Shown here in pieces: positions 27,099-36,515 of a stretch of 64,000 nt of DNA. A program made the position numbers and the translations under genes. The notes under the pieces were generated by a model. It saw only the letters and a list, made by a program, of their open reading frames with translations, was not told the DNA's origin and ran no database searches. Positions within the stretch are counted from its first letter, which is position 1. Each line of letters starts with the position of its first letter. The DNA is from Pseudovibrio sp. Tun.PSC04-5.I4. Its GTDB lineage: Bacteria; Pseudomonadota; Alphaproteobacteria; Rhizobiales; Stappiaceae. The stretch spans positions 579,001 to 643,000 of the forward strand of contig NZ_FNLB01000006.1 in the NCBI RefSeq assembly GCF_900104145.1, given 5' to 3'.

Positions 27099-27128
27099 CA
27101 GAGGTCTGAGAAAGGACCCAGACCTCTG
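27099..27128. repeat. perfect 10-bp inverted repeat between acyl-CoA dehydrogenase and GST genes
   Basis: CAGAGGTCTG and CAGACCTCTG are separated by 10 bases. No T-run follows on either strand, so it is not a classical terminator. It lies within the operon, between the stop of the acyl-CoA dehydrogenase and the start of the GST, and could stabilise or process the message. Confidence 0.6.
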
Positions 27129-27143
27129 ATTGCGATAAAGTGA

Positions 27144-28940
27144 TCAGAACGCGTCCGCGTCCAGGCTCATCATGGTGTCAGAACCGGTGGAAATGCGTGC
27201 CAGATGTGCTGATGATTCCGGCATAATACGTTCCATGAAGAACGTACCCAGAGTCAGTTTGGTCTTCAGCCAATCTTCCTTGCCATCCGCCCCGGCCGCG
27301 ATTTTTGCGTTCGCAGCAACCGCGATTTTGCACCACATGTAGCCAAGCGCAACCAGACCGAACAGGTGCATGTAATCGTTGGAGCCAGCCCCTGCATTAT
27401 CAGGGTTCTTCATGGCGTTTTGCATAAACCACATGGTCGCGGCCTGCTGATCTTTCAAAGCTTGCTTCAATGCGCTGATGTAAACGGAAAGCTCTTCGTT
27501 ACCTTCGTGCTCTTTGATAAAGCCGCCGACTTCCTTGAACCATGCCTGCACAGCGCGGCCACCGTTTGCTGGCAACTTACGGCCAACAAGGTCAAGGGAT
27601 TGAATGCCGTTGGCACCTTCATAAATCATGGCAATACGAGCGTCGCGAACGAACTGCTCCATACCCCATTCTTGGATATAGCCGTGACCACCGTAAATCT
27701 GCTGCGCCATCACTGCATTATCAAAACCCTTGTCGGTGATAACGCCTTTGATAACAGGGGTGAGTAGACCCATCATGTCGTCAGATGCCTGCTTTTCAGC
27801 ATCATCTTCAGAAAGGTGAGAGACATCCCCGTGCAGGGCGGTCCACATGTAAAGAGCACGAGCCGCTTCGTTAAAGGAGCGGATGGTCATCAACACGCGG
27901 CGTACATCTGGGTGCACGATGATTGGATCAGCCGGTTTGTCTGGTGCCTTCGGGCCAGTGAGGGAGCGCCCCTGCAACCGGTCCTTCGCATAGGTCACAG
28001 CGTTCTGGTAAGCCACTTCTGACTGGGACAGACCCTGAATACCAACGCCGAGACGCGCTTCGTTCATCATCACGAACATCGCGCGCAGACCCTTGTTTTT
28101 CTCACCAACGAGATAACCGGTCGCGTCGTCGTAGTTCATGAGACAAGTTGCGTTGCCATGGATACCCATCTTCTCTTCGATGGACCCACAGGAAACGCCG
28201 TTCATTTCACCCGGATTACCATCAGCATCCAGCTTTTTCTTCGGCACAACAAACAGGGAAATACCCTTGGTGCCTTCTGGGGCGCCCTCAATACGGGCAA
28301 TGACCAGATGAATGATATTCTCGGCCAGATCATTATCACCAGCTGAAATGAAGATCTTTGTGCCGGATAGCTTGTAAGATCCATCTGCCTGCGGAACAGC
28401 TTTGGTGCGCAGTAGACCCAGATCCGTCCCACAATGTGGTTCGGTCAGGTTCATGGTGCCGGTCCATTCACCAGTTGCCATCTTTGGCAGGTAGGTGTCT
28501 TTGATCTCGTCATTTGCATGAGTATGGAGAGCAGCCATAGCTCCAGCTGTCAGGCCCGGATACATGGCAAACGCCATGTTTGCCGAACAGATATACTCAT
28601 TGACGATACCCGTGAAAATTGCGGGAAGGGCCTGTCCGCCATACTGCTCAGGAACGGAGAGGCTGCCCCAACCAGCTTCCACGTAGGCTTTGTAGGCTTC
28701 TTTAAACCCTGGAGGCGTTGAGACCGAGCCATCTTCATGCCGGGTACAACCGTTTTTATCGCCAGAACGGTTCAGCGGCTGCACGATCTCCTCGGAGAAC
28801 TTTGCGCCTTCCTTCAAAATGGCTTCAACCAAATCTGGTGTTGCCTCGGAGAACCCAGGTAAGTTTGAGTGTTTTTCATAACCCAAAACGTCTTTGAGCA
28901 AAAAGAGAGTGTCTTCGACGGGTGCACTATAACTTGGCAT
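27144..28940 (-). CDS. acyl-CoA dehydrogenase with C-terminal extension (DmdC-like group)
   Basis: FAD-dependent acyl-CoA dehydrogenase of 598 aa, the long-form group that includes 3-methylmercaptopropionyl-CoA dehydrogenase (DmdC). Core features: MNLTEPHCGTDLGLLRTKA for FAD and substrate binding, SGTKIFISAGDND, QIYGGHGYIQEWGMEQFVRDARI, and the catalytic Glu in IYEGANGIQSLDLVGRKL. About 120 extra C-terminal residues form a further helical domain. Without a DMSP gene cluster nearby, a general acyl-CoA role is more likely than DmdC. ATG start with AAGGA upstream. First gene of the operon, with a 16-bp palindrome 41 bases before the start. Confidence 0.92.
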   Translation of the reverse strand: MPSYSAPVEDTLFLLKDVLGYEKHSNLPGFSEATPDLVEAILKEGAKFSEEIVQPLNRSGDKNGCTRHEDGSVSTPPGFKEAYKAYVEAGWGSLSVPEQYGGQALPAIFTGIVNEYICSANMAFAMYPGLTAGAMAALHTHANDEIKDTYLPKMATGEWTGTMNLTEPHCGTDLGLLRTKAVPQADGSYKLSGTKIFISAGDNDLAENIIHLVIARIEGAPEGTKGISLFVVPKKKLDADGNPGEMNGVSCGSIEEKMGIHGNATCLMNYDDATGYLVGEKNKGLRAMFVMMNEARLGVGIQGLSQSEVAYQNAVTYAKDRLQGRSLTGPKAPDKPADPIIVHPDVRRVLMTIRSFNEAARALYMWTALHGDVSHLSEDDAEKQASDDMMGLLTPVIKGVITDKGFDNAVMAQQIYGGHGYIQEWGMEQFVRDARIAMIYEGANGIQSLDLVGRKLPANGGRAVQAWFKEVGGFIKEHEGNEELSVYISALKQALKDQQAATMWFMQNAMKNPDNAGAGSNDYMHLFGLVALGYMWCKIAVAANAKIAAGADGKEDWLKTKLTLGTFFMERIMPESSAHLARISTGSDTMMSLDADAF

Positions 28941-28980
28941 AGCAATTTTTCCTTCAGGCCAACCCTAGAGGTACAGCTTA

Positions 28981-28996
28981 ACGTTTGCGTAAACGT
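28981..28996. promoter_or_regulatory. palindromic operator candidate upstream of the beta-oxidation operon
   Basis: ACGTTTGCGTAAACGT: perfect 6-bp arms (ACGTTT/AAACGT) around a GCGT centre, 41-56 bases upstream of the acyl-CoA dehydrogenase ATG. A TTGACG, a possible -35 on the minus strand, overlaps its distal end. The nearby MerR-family regulator (30827-31273) is the most likely ligand. Confidence 0.55.
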
Positions 28997-29177
28997 CAAC
29001 TTGAGACCGAATATAGAACGACCTCGCGTTCACGGCAAGTTATACCCAAGTGTAATTTCGTAGGGGGAGTTACGTAAGTGCGGAATTCTGCCATTCCGTG
29101 CACGTTAACTTCCCTGTGAAATCTTGTTGACCCTGCCTTTGGCACTATGAAAGTGATGAGTTAGCTCTGTCTGCCCC

Positions 29178-29864
29178 TCAATTTTGAAGGGAAAATGCCT
29201 CATGAAAACGAGAATCGCCCGCCTTGGAGAATTGAATGACACGACTGCCCTCAACACGCTTCGCCCAGCCTTGATCGAAAAAGAAGGAGAGCAGGGCAGT
29301 TCCGGTAATTCCAGCCAGATGCGAGCGACGCGCACTCCAGTCCAGACAAGACTTACACAAAGGGCGGCGCTTGGTTTCGTTCGAAGGCAACACGAGACCT
29401 AGATCGGTGAAGAAAGACCGGCCCGATGAGCTGAGGACTAGTTTTTCATCTTCCTCAACCAAAAACTCGCGGGCAATAAGACTGTCATATGCCTGTACGC
29501 CATATTCACCAGCAAGGTGATTGTAACAAACCCGCGCCTTGCGAAGCTCAGGCTCCCTCGGCCCAGTCCGAACTCTCGTCATACCGCTGCGCATAGCGAT
29601 CCCGCTCATGGCTTCCAACAGGGCAGCCACATCTGCATCTGCTAAGCTGTAGTATTTGTGGCGACCTTGTTTGCGCAAACTTACCAACCCGGCATCCGCC
29701 ATTCGGGAAAGATGAAAGCTGGACGTTTGCGGCGTCACGCCCGCTTCCTGCGCCAGCTCACTGGCCGTCAGGGCAACTCCGGTCATCAGGGCCTGAAGCA
29801 TATTGGCCCGCGCTGGATCACCAATAAGCGCAGCTATCGCAGCGATGTTTGGTCCTTCTTTCAT
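29178..29864 (-). CDS. ArsR-family transcriptional regulator with C-terminal cysteine domain
   Basis: 228-aa winged-helix regulator. The ArsR domain (about 5-92) shows LTASELAQEAGVTPQTSSFHLSRMADAGLVS and the wing RKQGRHKYYSL. Metal-binding Cys residues of ArsR/SmtB are absent. The long C-terminal region contains RVCYNHLAGEYGV and RPLCKSCLDWSARRSHLAG, the conserved Cys/CLDW segment of this subgroup, whose signal is unknown and may be redox or a small molecule. ATG start with GGAGGGTTGAG. Divergent from the NIPSNAP gene, with a perfect palindrome between them, so it probably represses both directions. Confidence 0.9.
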   Translation of the reverse strand: MKEGPNIAAIAALIGDPARANMLQALMTGVALTASELAQEAGVTPQTSSFHLSRMADAGLVSLRKQGRHKYYSLADADVAALLEAMSGIAMRSGMTRVRTGPREPELRKARVCYNHLAGEYGVQAYDSLIAREFLVEEDEKLVLSSSGRSFFTDLGLVLPSNETKRRPLCKSCLDWSARRSHLAGITGTALLSFFFDQGWAKRVEGSRVIQFSKAGDSRFHEAFSLQN

Positions 29865-29886
29865 CTCAACCCTCCGTCAATTGTAG

Positions 29887-29902
29887 TTCGATCATGATCG
29901 AA
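29887..29902. promoter_or_regulatory. ArsR operator candidate, perfect 16-bp palindrome
   Basis: TTCGATCATGATCGAA lies in the 99-base gap between the divergent ArsR and NIPSNAP genes, 23 bases from the ArsR start. Its length and perfect symmetry suit a dimeric winged-helix repressor controlling both genes. Confidence 0.7.
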
Positions 29903-29963
29903 GCAATTGCGCAGCACAAGATGATATTTATCGCGAACGGATCAAACGAAAAGGACCACATCG

Positions 29964-30284
29964 ATGCTGACCTGTATTATTCGCTACCAGATAGACCCTA
30001 CCAAAAAGGCTGAGTTCATGCAGTATTCCCGCAACTGGGGGGAGGCAATTCCACGGTGTGGCGCGGACCTGACCGGATATTATGCGCCTCATGAAGGCTC
30101 AACAACGTTGGCCTATGGCATCTACAATGTGCAAAATCTTGCGCACTACGAGGACTACAGGGCCAAACTCGCACAAGACCCGTTGGGACAAGAAAACTAC
30201 GAATTTGCCATGCGGGAAAAGTTCATCCTGAAAGAAGACAGGACTTTCCTGGCATTGGCTTCCAGCCCGCACGCAATCAAATAA
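29964..30284 (+). CDS. NIPSNAP family protein
   Basis: Small ferredoxin-like alpha/beta-barrel protein (106 aa). NIPSNAP features: ILTCIIRYQI-type first strand (MLTCIIRYQIDPTKKAEF), GADLTGYYAPHEGSTTLAYGIY, and YEDYRAKLAQDPLGQENYEF. Bacterial members often sit next to catabolic or stress genes, and their activity is undefined. ATG start with AAAGGA. Followed 93 bases later by a monooxygenase-fold gene on the same strand; both probably answer to the divergent ArsR regulator. Confidence 0.88.
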   Translation: MLTCIIRYQIDPTKKAEFMQYSRNWGEAIPRCGADLTGYYAPHEGSTTLAYGIYNVQNLAHYEDYRAKLAQDPLGQENYEFAMREKFILKEDRTFLALASSPHAIK

Positions 30285-30377
30285 GCCGTATTCTGGAAAA
30301 ATGAGCCCAGTTTTCGGATAGGAAGACACCAAGAACAATATTCTTTAGCCGCCCAGCAGAAGACGAGATACCGAAAA

Positions 30378-30695
30378 ATGATAGCAGTTATTTTTGAAGT
30401 TGAACCCTACGCCGACCACAAAGCCAGTTATTTGGAGGTGGCAGCCACAATTAAACCTGATCTCGAAAAAATACAGGGATTTATCTCTGTGGAGCGATTT
30501 CAGAGCCTCACGAACCCTGAAAAAATTTTATCACTGTCATTTTTTGAGGATGAGGATGCGGTAAAACGCTGGAAAGCTCAGGAAAATCATCAGGACGCGC
30601 AATATATCGGAAAGACTAAGTATTTTCGGAAATACCGCATCCGTGTCACCAGTGTCCTAAGAGATTATGGATTGGACAATACCGCAGATAGCTGA
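30378..30695 (+). CDS. antibiotic biosynthesis monooxygenase (ABM) family protein
   Basis: Dimeric alpha+beta-barrel protein of 105 aa. It begins with the ABM strand MIAVIFEVEPYADHKASYLE, then GFISVERFQSLTNPEKILSLSFF and VKRWKAQENHQDAQ, matching the ABM/heme-degrading-like fold. Such proteins are cofactor-free oxygenases or simply structural relatives, and the substrate is unknown. ATG start. Downstream of the NIPSNAP gene and probably in the same ArsR-controlled unit. Confidence 0.85.
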   Translation: MIAVIFEVEPYADHKASYLEVAATIKPDLEKIQGFISVERFQSLTNPEKILSLSFFEDEDAVKRWKAQENHQDAQYIGKTKYFRKYRIRVTSVLRDYGLDNTADS

Positions 30696-30826
30696 TGTTC
30701 GAGCAATATTCCCGCGCATAGATGAATAAAATTAAATCTATGCTGAATGACTAGATGAGTGCGCTCTGCAGAACGAAATTTTGGCAGGGGTGGGGATAAA
30801 GACCCCACCTCGCATCAGGCAGAGTA

Positions 30827-31273
30827 TCAGCCTTTTTTCTGCTTCAGCATGCCGTCAACAATGTCGACAGTTCGCTGCAAGTCTTCAATCGCTTCCTCAA
30901 TATTGGAACGTTGACCTTCCAAAATATTGATCTGTTCCTTGAAGCGATCCAGCGCAACCTGCAACTGAGTGACTTGCCCATCACGTAGATCATAAAGATC
31001 AAGCATGTCACGAATTTCGGAGAGTGAAAATCCAACACGCTTGCCCATCAAAACCAGCTTCAAGCGGGCACGGTCGCGGCGGTTGTAAATACGGTTTAAC
31101 CCGTCACGCTTAGGGTTCAGGAGGCCCTTGTCTTCGTAAAACCGAAGAGTGCGGAGGGTAATGTCAAATTCTTTTGCCAGGTCACCAATGGAGAACTGGG
31201 TTTTTTTGCCTGTACCCAGTTCATTGGCAACAACATCAACAATCATCTCGTTGATATGAAGGGCTTCGCTCAT
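30827..31273 (-). CDS. MerR-family transcriptional regulator
   Basis: 148-aa regulator. The N-terminal winged-helix domain contains FSIGDLAKEFDITLRTLRFYEDKGLLNPKRDGLNRIY (about 26-62). It is followed by the long dimerisation helix (about 105-145), with IRDMLDLYDLRDGQ before it. Cysteines of the metal-sensing MerR group are absent. This branch includes LiuR-type regulators of branched-chain amino-acid and fatty-acid degradation, which fits the adjacent beta-oxidation operon and its palindrome. The ATG at 31273 (MSEAL) is chosen; the frame opens at 31363 but the extra residues are not family-like. Confidence 0.9.
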   Translation of the reverse strand: MSEALHINEMIVDVVANELGTGKKTQFSIGDLAKEFDITLRTLRFYEDKGLLNPKRDGLNRIYNRRDRARLKLVLMGKRVGFSLSEIRDMLDLYDLRDGQVTQLQVALDRFKEQINILEGQRSNIEEAIEDLQRTVDIVDGMLKQKKG

Positions 31274-31751
31274 CTGCTCGACCTGTTCTTCTTTGTTTGT
31301 GCAACACTGCCTGCAAAATGCGGCTGTTGTATATAAGTGCGCGCTAAATAATGCACTGCGCAATTTCTACGAAGTTTATACAGTGGCAAGATCGCCCAGG
31401 TCTAGCGAAAGCGGAGCACCAAACTTGAGTTCTCTTGGATCTGAACACGAATAATTTTCATGAGTTTGTTCCAGAACCCCTAAAATTTGATGGATACGCC
31501 GTAATTTTCAACATGAACTCACAATCGTTAAGAGCTCTACACGCAGAATTTGAGTTATTAACCCGCTATTTACCCTAACGAGTAAAAAAATGGTCCCACG
31601 AGTTATGAGAGCGGTCCAAACCGCAAAGTGATTCGCTTCTTGATCAATTCCTGAACGGCGTAAAGTTATCGCCATGCTTTTTAAAGCTGCGGCGGATCAA
31701 GTGAGCTGAGACCTTTGAGATGGACCGGGCAGTTTATGGGGCCCTACAGGC
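31274..31751. other. gene-free region upstream of the PodJ-like gene
   Basis: About 480 bases between the divergent MerR gene and the PodJ-like gene with no credible coding sequence. It should hold both promoters. Visible signals are weak: TTAA-N7-TTTA at 31558-31572, one mismatch from the alphaproteobacterial CtrA site TTAA-N7-TTAA, and a GATTC (CcrM GANTC-type site) near 31630. Confidence 0.5.
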
Positions 31752-34700
31752 ATGTCTTGGAATAAACCAGAATTTGGAAAATCCGCTACAGACACGTCCT
31801 TTGAAGAAGGGCTGGATGCAGACCACGCTAAGTGGTTGGAGGAATGTGGAATGGCGCAACAAAATCCTGCAAGAGCACGGCATGCGACCCACGCTTCCTA
31901 TTCTGATCAACCGTATTCAGGTGAGCAATACGCTGAGAGGCCTGCCGCGCCGGATCACGGTCAATATGGGATGCAACGCCCAAATACCCCTGAAGAGGCC
32001 ATGAACGAGGTTGCGCAGGCTCTGGGCCGTTTGATGAATGCAGACCAGAACAGACACCCTCGAACTTATGCAGCGCCTGCTGGCCACCACCATGCGCCGC
32101 AGCAGCACGCACCTCAGGGCCCGAATTTTCCGTCACGCGATACTCAACGAGATCCTTGGCACCGATCCGACTTGCGCTCTGGTCTGGATCATTCTGCAAG
32201 CCCGAACACTTATGAAGATCGTTATGATCCTGCAATGGATCAGGGCCTCTATGCGCGAGCTGGTGTTTCTCGAGATCCATTATCACATCCGCGCCCACCG
32301 TTTGCGCGAGGTCAAGCACAACAGCCGGTTTCTCGTGAACCACACTACAACGCTTATGCACAGCCACAGCCAACACCGCCATATGCGGAGCCGTCAACGC
32401 GGCCATATGCGGAGCCAATGTCGCGCCAAGCTGTGTTTACGTCAGAGCCAGCGCCGCAGGAGGCTGTTCGCCATTTTGCGCCAGAACCTGCGTTGAAAGC
32501 GGATGTAGCTGCAAAAACCGGTGAGAACACACGTGTGAAGCGCATCAGTTCTGTTCTGGATGCGCTCAATGCACTGGATGATCGCCTCAATTCCCTTGCT
32601 CATAATGAGAATGAAAAAGGGAAAGGTGTTCCGACCAGTTCTGCTCATGCACCTGCTGAAATTGTTGAGAAAAACGTTTCTCAACCGAAGATGCCTCAGT
32701 ATGGGTTTGAAGCTGCTTCTGCACCGCAACAAACGCAGCATCAGGCATATCCTTATCCGCCGGTGACACAGGCCGATCCGCAGTTTAACCGCGTCCCTGC
32801 ACCACATGGTGTTAACCAACGGTCGCCTCAGGAACCAGCTGCGCCAATGCAGCAAGATACCGCAGCTCCAATTGCTGAGCTGAACACCATGATTAACGGC
32901 CACTTCAAGCAGCTGGCCGGGCAAATTGATACATTGCGCGAGCCAGACGAAGAGCGCTTTGAGCAGCTGCAAGATGGCATGGAAACGCAGATGAACAGCC
33001 TGCGTGATGATATGATGGAGCGAACCTCCGATAATCGCACGCAGCTCTCAGAAATTATCGGTCGTCTGCGCGATGAAGAGGGCAATGGCCGTCTTTTGAA
33101 GGAATTGCGTCATGAACTGGAATTGATGCGCTCATCCCTGTCCAGCACTGATATTGAAGACGGCCTCAAAGCGCTGGGTCTGGCGCATGAATCCATTCAA
33201 ACCCGTCTGCAGGACCTTGCGGACAAGAATGTTGATCCGGGCATCTTTGAAAGCCTGACCGACCGCATGGCTGATGTGGAAGCGCAGATCCGCCAGTTAC
33301 CGCGTGTCGATCAGTTAACGTCACTGGAAAACCGCTTGTCCTCCATGGGAGATCGCCTGGAAGATGTTCTGCATCGCTCCGGCGCCGCTGGTCTTGAAGT
33401 GGTGCGTGATGAAATTTCGCAGCTTAGAAAAGTGATCGATCGGCTGGATTCGGGCCGCATGATCCATGATGTGGATCAGCGCATCCGCTTCCTGACCGCC
33501 CGTATGGATGAACTGGACCATTTTTCTGCAATCCAGCGCGACATCCAATCCCGTTTGAGCAATGTTGAAACCCGCATGCCGGATGGCGAGACCATGGACC
33601 GCCTTCATGGCCGTCTGGACTCTATCTCCAACATTTTGGCTGAGGGCCACGAAAACACCGGTGGTAATGATCAGCTGAACCGGCTGGAAGAGCGCTTGTC
33701 CACCATTGGCGTTCAGCTTGACCGGATGGAGAAGACACCAGAGCCTACAGCTGGGTTTGATCAGGCATTCAATTCCATAGAAGGGCGCCTCGACCACCTT
33801 TGCGTCAAAGTGGATGGCATCGAAGGCCGCTTGGCAGATGCCCCATTTGAAGTCGCTTTGAACGAGAATGAAAGCGCAGCGCTGGCTCGTTTGGAACAGC
33901 GCGTGATGTCTCTCACTCAAATGGTGGAGAACGGTTCATCAAGTGGATCTTCAGACAAAGCTCTGTCCATAGTCCGAGCCGAAATTTCTGAGTTGCGCGG
34001 CCACATTGGGGCTCTTGCAACGTCTGGAGATATCGAAGCACAGCTGCACGAACTTGCCTCAACCATCTCCAAACCGTCTGGTCTGACCTCGGATGTCGAA
34101 ATCGACCGCCTGGAACAACAGATCGTCGCTCTCTCACAACAGCTGGATGCCTCGCAGTCTCACTTCGGGTCATTGGGCAATCTGGAAAACAGCGTTGGCT
34201 CCATTGAGCAGGAAATCAAAGGCCTGCACACGGACATGGTGGGCAAAGCGCAACAGATCGCACAGGATGCTGTCAAAGCAGCAACCGATAAACTTGCTCT
34301 GGGCAATACCGACCATCAAGGCGAAGCTGTTGAAGCTGCGATCTCTGCTCTGCGTCTTGATTTACAGTCTCTTCTGGAAGCATCTGGCCAGAAAAAAGAC
34401 ACCGATCATCATGCATTGCAGGATGTGCGCGATGTTCTGGGCACGATCTCCAATCGCCTGGAAAATCTGGAAAGCATCCGCAACGCAATTGGTGATACTG
34501 AAATTTCTCAGGAACACCAAAAGCTTGTTGGCGATAACCAGATCGGTAGCATTTTGGGTGCCTTTACCAAAGGCAAAAAAGCAAATGCCGCTGCTGGCCT
34601 TGTAAACTTGAGTGAAGCGAACGAGCCGCGCAATCGGAAAGCCGATTTCATTGCCGCTGCTCGCCGCGCAGCAAAAGCTGCGGCTAAGGAAGCAAAAGAG

Positions 34701-36407
34701 GCAAAGAAAGAAGGCACCGCGCCTGCAAACGGCAACAGCAAAGCGCCAGAGCGCGCGCGTCGTCTTCGCGATTATATCAGCCCAACTCGCACTGAAAATG
34801 TTGAAGTTCCTGAAAAACTACGCTCCAAAAAAGCAGCGGCTACAGAAAAGGTTCTGAGCCAGTTACAGATTGTCGAAGAACCTGTCGTTCTCAGCGCTGA
34901 AGATATGGTTGTCGCTACCGACACACTTGTGAAAGAGCCAATCAACCTTTCCGCCGGTTCAGTTGAAGTGGGTGATGAGGGAATTGATAAAACGAGCAGG
35001 ACGAAAGAAAGCGCAACCAATCGCCGCCGTGCGATTATGCTGGCAGCTGCTGCTCTCTTACTGACCATTGGCACGTTGCAGGCTTTCAACTCTGGTATCT
35101 TCTCCAGCTCAGACAGCGTTGACACTGCAGGCGCTGATGTAAAACCAAGCATCATGGCGCCAAATTCCGTTATGCCGGGTAAGGACAATTCCTCCTTGCT
35201 CAGCGGCGGTGTGGATGCAGTGGTCGCACCTGATGTTGTGAGCCGTGCATCCTTAGCCCGGCCTGAAACGGAACTGCCGAGTCCGGTGAGTTCCACGAGC
35301 ATTTGGCAGACCGGAACCACATCCGCGCCATCTGAACCAACCAAAGATATTGTATTTGGCAAGGCAACTCAGATTAAGCCTGCCGACAGAACTGCTTCGA
35401 TCAACACCGCGATTGAAACGAACCAGATCGCAACTGGATCAGCGACCAGCACAGCAGGTACCCCGCCGCAACAGATGGCTTCTGTAGATTTCCAGAGTAT
35501 GGCTGAGCCGGTTGTCATGCAGCCTCCAGTGCAACAGGTTGCGCCAACGGTTCATGATCTGCCATATGCGATTGGCCCTGCAGACCTGCGTCAGGCAGCA
35601 ATCTCTGGTGATGCTGCAGCTCAGTTTGAGGTGGCTCGTCGTTACACAGAAGGCAACCTTGTTCCCTCCAACCTCAATGCGGCTGCGCAATGGTACAGAA
35701 AATCAGCGGCTCAGGGTCTGGCTCCGGCGCAATACCGTCTTGGCAGTTTCTATGAAAAAGGCAGAGGTCTGGAAATAGACCTTGGCAAAGCCCGTGACTG
35801 GTATTCTCTGGCCGCAGGGCAGGGCAATATCAAAGCCATGCACAACCTTGCAGTGCTTTATGTAGAAGGCATTGACGGCCCGCCAAACTTTGATGAAGCC
35901 GTAAAGTGGTTCCGCATTGCTGCCGACTATGGCGTTGCAGACAGCAAGTTCAACCTCGCGATCCTTGCAGCACGCGGCCTTGGCATGAAGCAGAACCTAG
36001 TGGAAAGCTATAAATGGTTTGCCCTCGCTGCGGAGCTAGGTGATGAAGATGCAGCCACGAAACGCAATGAAGTGGCGGCCAGTCTGACCAAACGCGAGTT
36101 GACCAAAGCATTAGAGTCCGTGGCCAACTTCAAGATTAAGGCTGTAGACCCGATCAGCAACAAGGTTGAGCTCAACAGCAAGTGGTCTGGTACCCCAAAA
36201 ACCACAGTGTCACAGGCAAACGTGCCAGCGGTGAAAAAATTACAGCAAGCACTGCTAACAATGGGGTACGATCCTGGTAATCCAGATGGCGTGATGGGAC
36301 CGAACACCCGTCGTGCGATCAAAAGCTTACAAGCACGCCTTGGAATGGCAGCAACAGGTGAACCTGATAAACGTTTCTTGATGGCACTGGCCTCCCAGAC
36401 CATCTAA
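31752..36407 (+). CDS. PodJ-like polar organising protein (coiled coil, TM, Sel1 repeats, peptidoglycan-binding)
   Basis: 1551-aa modular protein. The N-terminal about 400 residues are Pro/Gln/Tyr-rich and disordered. Long coiled coils span about 360-960. A basic/alanine segment comes next (about 970-1010), and one membrane helix lies about 1093-1110 (RRRAIMLAAAALLLTIGTL). Periplasmic Sel1-type repeats follow (about 1270-1420, with AAAQWYRKSAAQGLAPAQYRLG and similar), then a C-terminal peptidoglycan-binding domain (about 1490-1548, PDGVMGPNTRRAIKSLQ). This is the PodJ layout: a cytoplasmic scaffold for pole-specific proteins anchored to the wall. In Caulobacter and rhizobia PodJ governs polar development, stalk/flagellum placement or polar growth. 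ATG start. Monocistronic. Confidence 0.88.
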   Translation: MSWNKPEFGKSATDTSFEEGLDADHAKWLEECGMAQQNPARARHATHASYSDQPYSGEQYAERPAAPDHGQYGMQRPNTPEEAMNEVAQALGRLMNADQNRHPRTYAAPAGHHHAPQQHAPQGPNFPSRDTQRDPWHRSDLRSGLDHSASPNTYEDRYDPAMDQGLYARAGVSRDPLSHPRPPFARGQAQQPVSREPHYNAYAQPQPTPPYAEPSTRPYAEPMSRQAVFTSEPAPQEAVRHFAPEPALKADVAAKTGENTRVKRISSVLDALNALDDRLNSLAHNENEKGKGVPTSSAHAPAEIVEKNVSQPKMPQYGFEAASAPQQTQHQAYPYPPVTQADPQFNRVPAPHGVNQRSPQEPAAPMQQDTAAPIAELNTMINGHFKQLAGQIDTLREPDEERFEQLQDGMETQMNSLRDDMMERTSDNRTQLSEIIGRLRDEEGNGRLLKELRHELELMRSSLSSTDIEDGLKALGLAHESIQTRLQDLADKNVDPGIFESLTDRMADVEAQIRQLPRVDQLTSLENRLSSMGDRLEDVLHRSGAAGLEVVRDEISQLRKVIDRLDSGRMIHDVDQRIRFLTARMDELDHFSAIQRDIQSRLSNVETRMPDGETMDRLHGRLDSISNILAEGHENTGGNDQLNRLEERLSTIGVQLDRMEKTPEPTAGFDQAFNSIEGRLDHLCVKVDGIEGRLADAPFEVALNENESAALARLEQRVMSLTQMVENGSSSGSSDKALSIVRAEISELRGHIGALATSGDIEAQLHELASTISKPSGLTSDVEIDRLEQQIVALSQQLDASQSHFGSLGNLENSVGSIEQEIKGLHTDMVGKAQQIAQDAVKAATDKLALGNTDHQGEAVEAAISALRLDLQSLLEASGQKKDTDHHALQDVRDVLGTISNRLENLESIRNAIGDTEISQEHQKLVGDNQIGSILGAFTKGKKANAAAGLVNLSEANEPRNRKADFIAAARRAAKAAAKEAKEAKKEGTAPANGNSKAPERARRLRDYISPTRTENVEVPEKLRSKKAAATEKVLSQLQIVEEPVVLSAEDMVVATDTLVKEPINLSAGSVEVGDEGIDKTSRTKESATNRRRAIMLAAAALLLTIGTLQAFNSGIFSSSDSVDTAGADVKPSIMAPNSVMPGKDNSSLLSGGVDAVVAPDVVSRASLARPETELPSPVSSTSIWQTGTTSAPSEPTKDIVFGKATQIKPADRTASINTAIETNQIATGSATSTAGTPPQQMASVDFQSMAEPVVMQPPVQQVAPTVHDLPYAIGPADLRQAAISGDAAAQFEVARRYTEGNLVPSNLNAAAQWYRKSAAQGLAPAQYRLGSFYEKGRGLEIDLGKARDWYSLAAGQGNIKAMHNLAVLYVEGIDGPPNFDEAVKWFRIAADYGVADSKFNLAILAARGLGMKQNLVESYKWFALAAELGDEDAATKRNEVAASLTKRELTKALESVANFKIKAVDPISNKVELNSKWSGTPKTTVSQANVPAVKKLQQALLTMGYDPGNPDGVMGPNTRRAIKSLQARLGMAATGEPDKRFLMALASQTI

Positions 36408-36515
36408 TTTGACGTTACTAGGGGATTTCTGGTTAGATTTGCACTTGTTGCTCCGCATCGATTGACAGAGCGTCTGGAATGGCGCTTAACACTCTACAAT
36501 ATTGTTGGATAAAAG

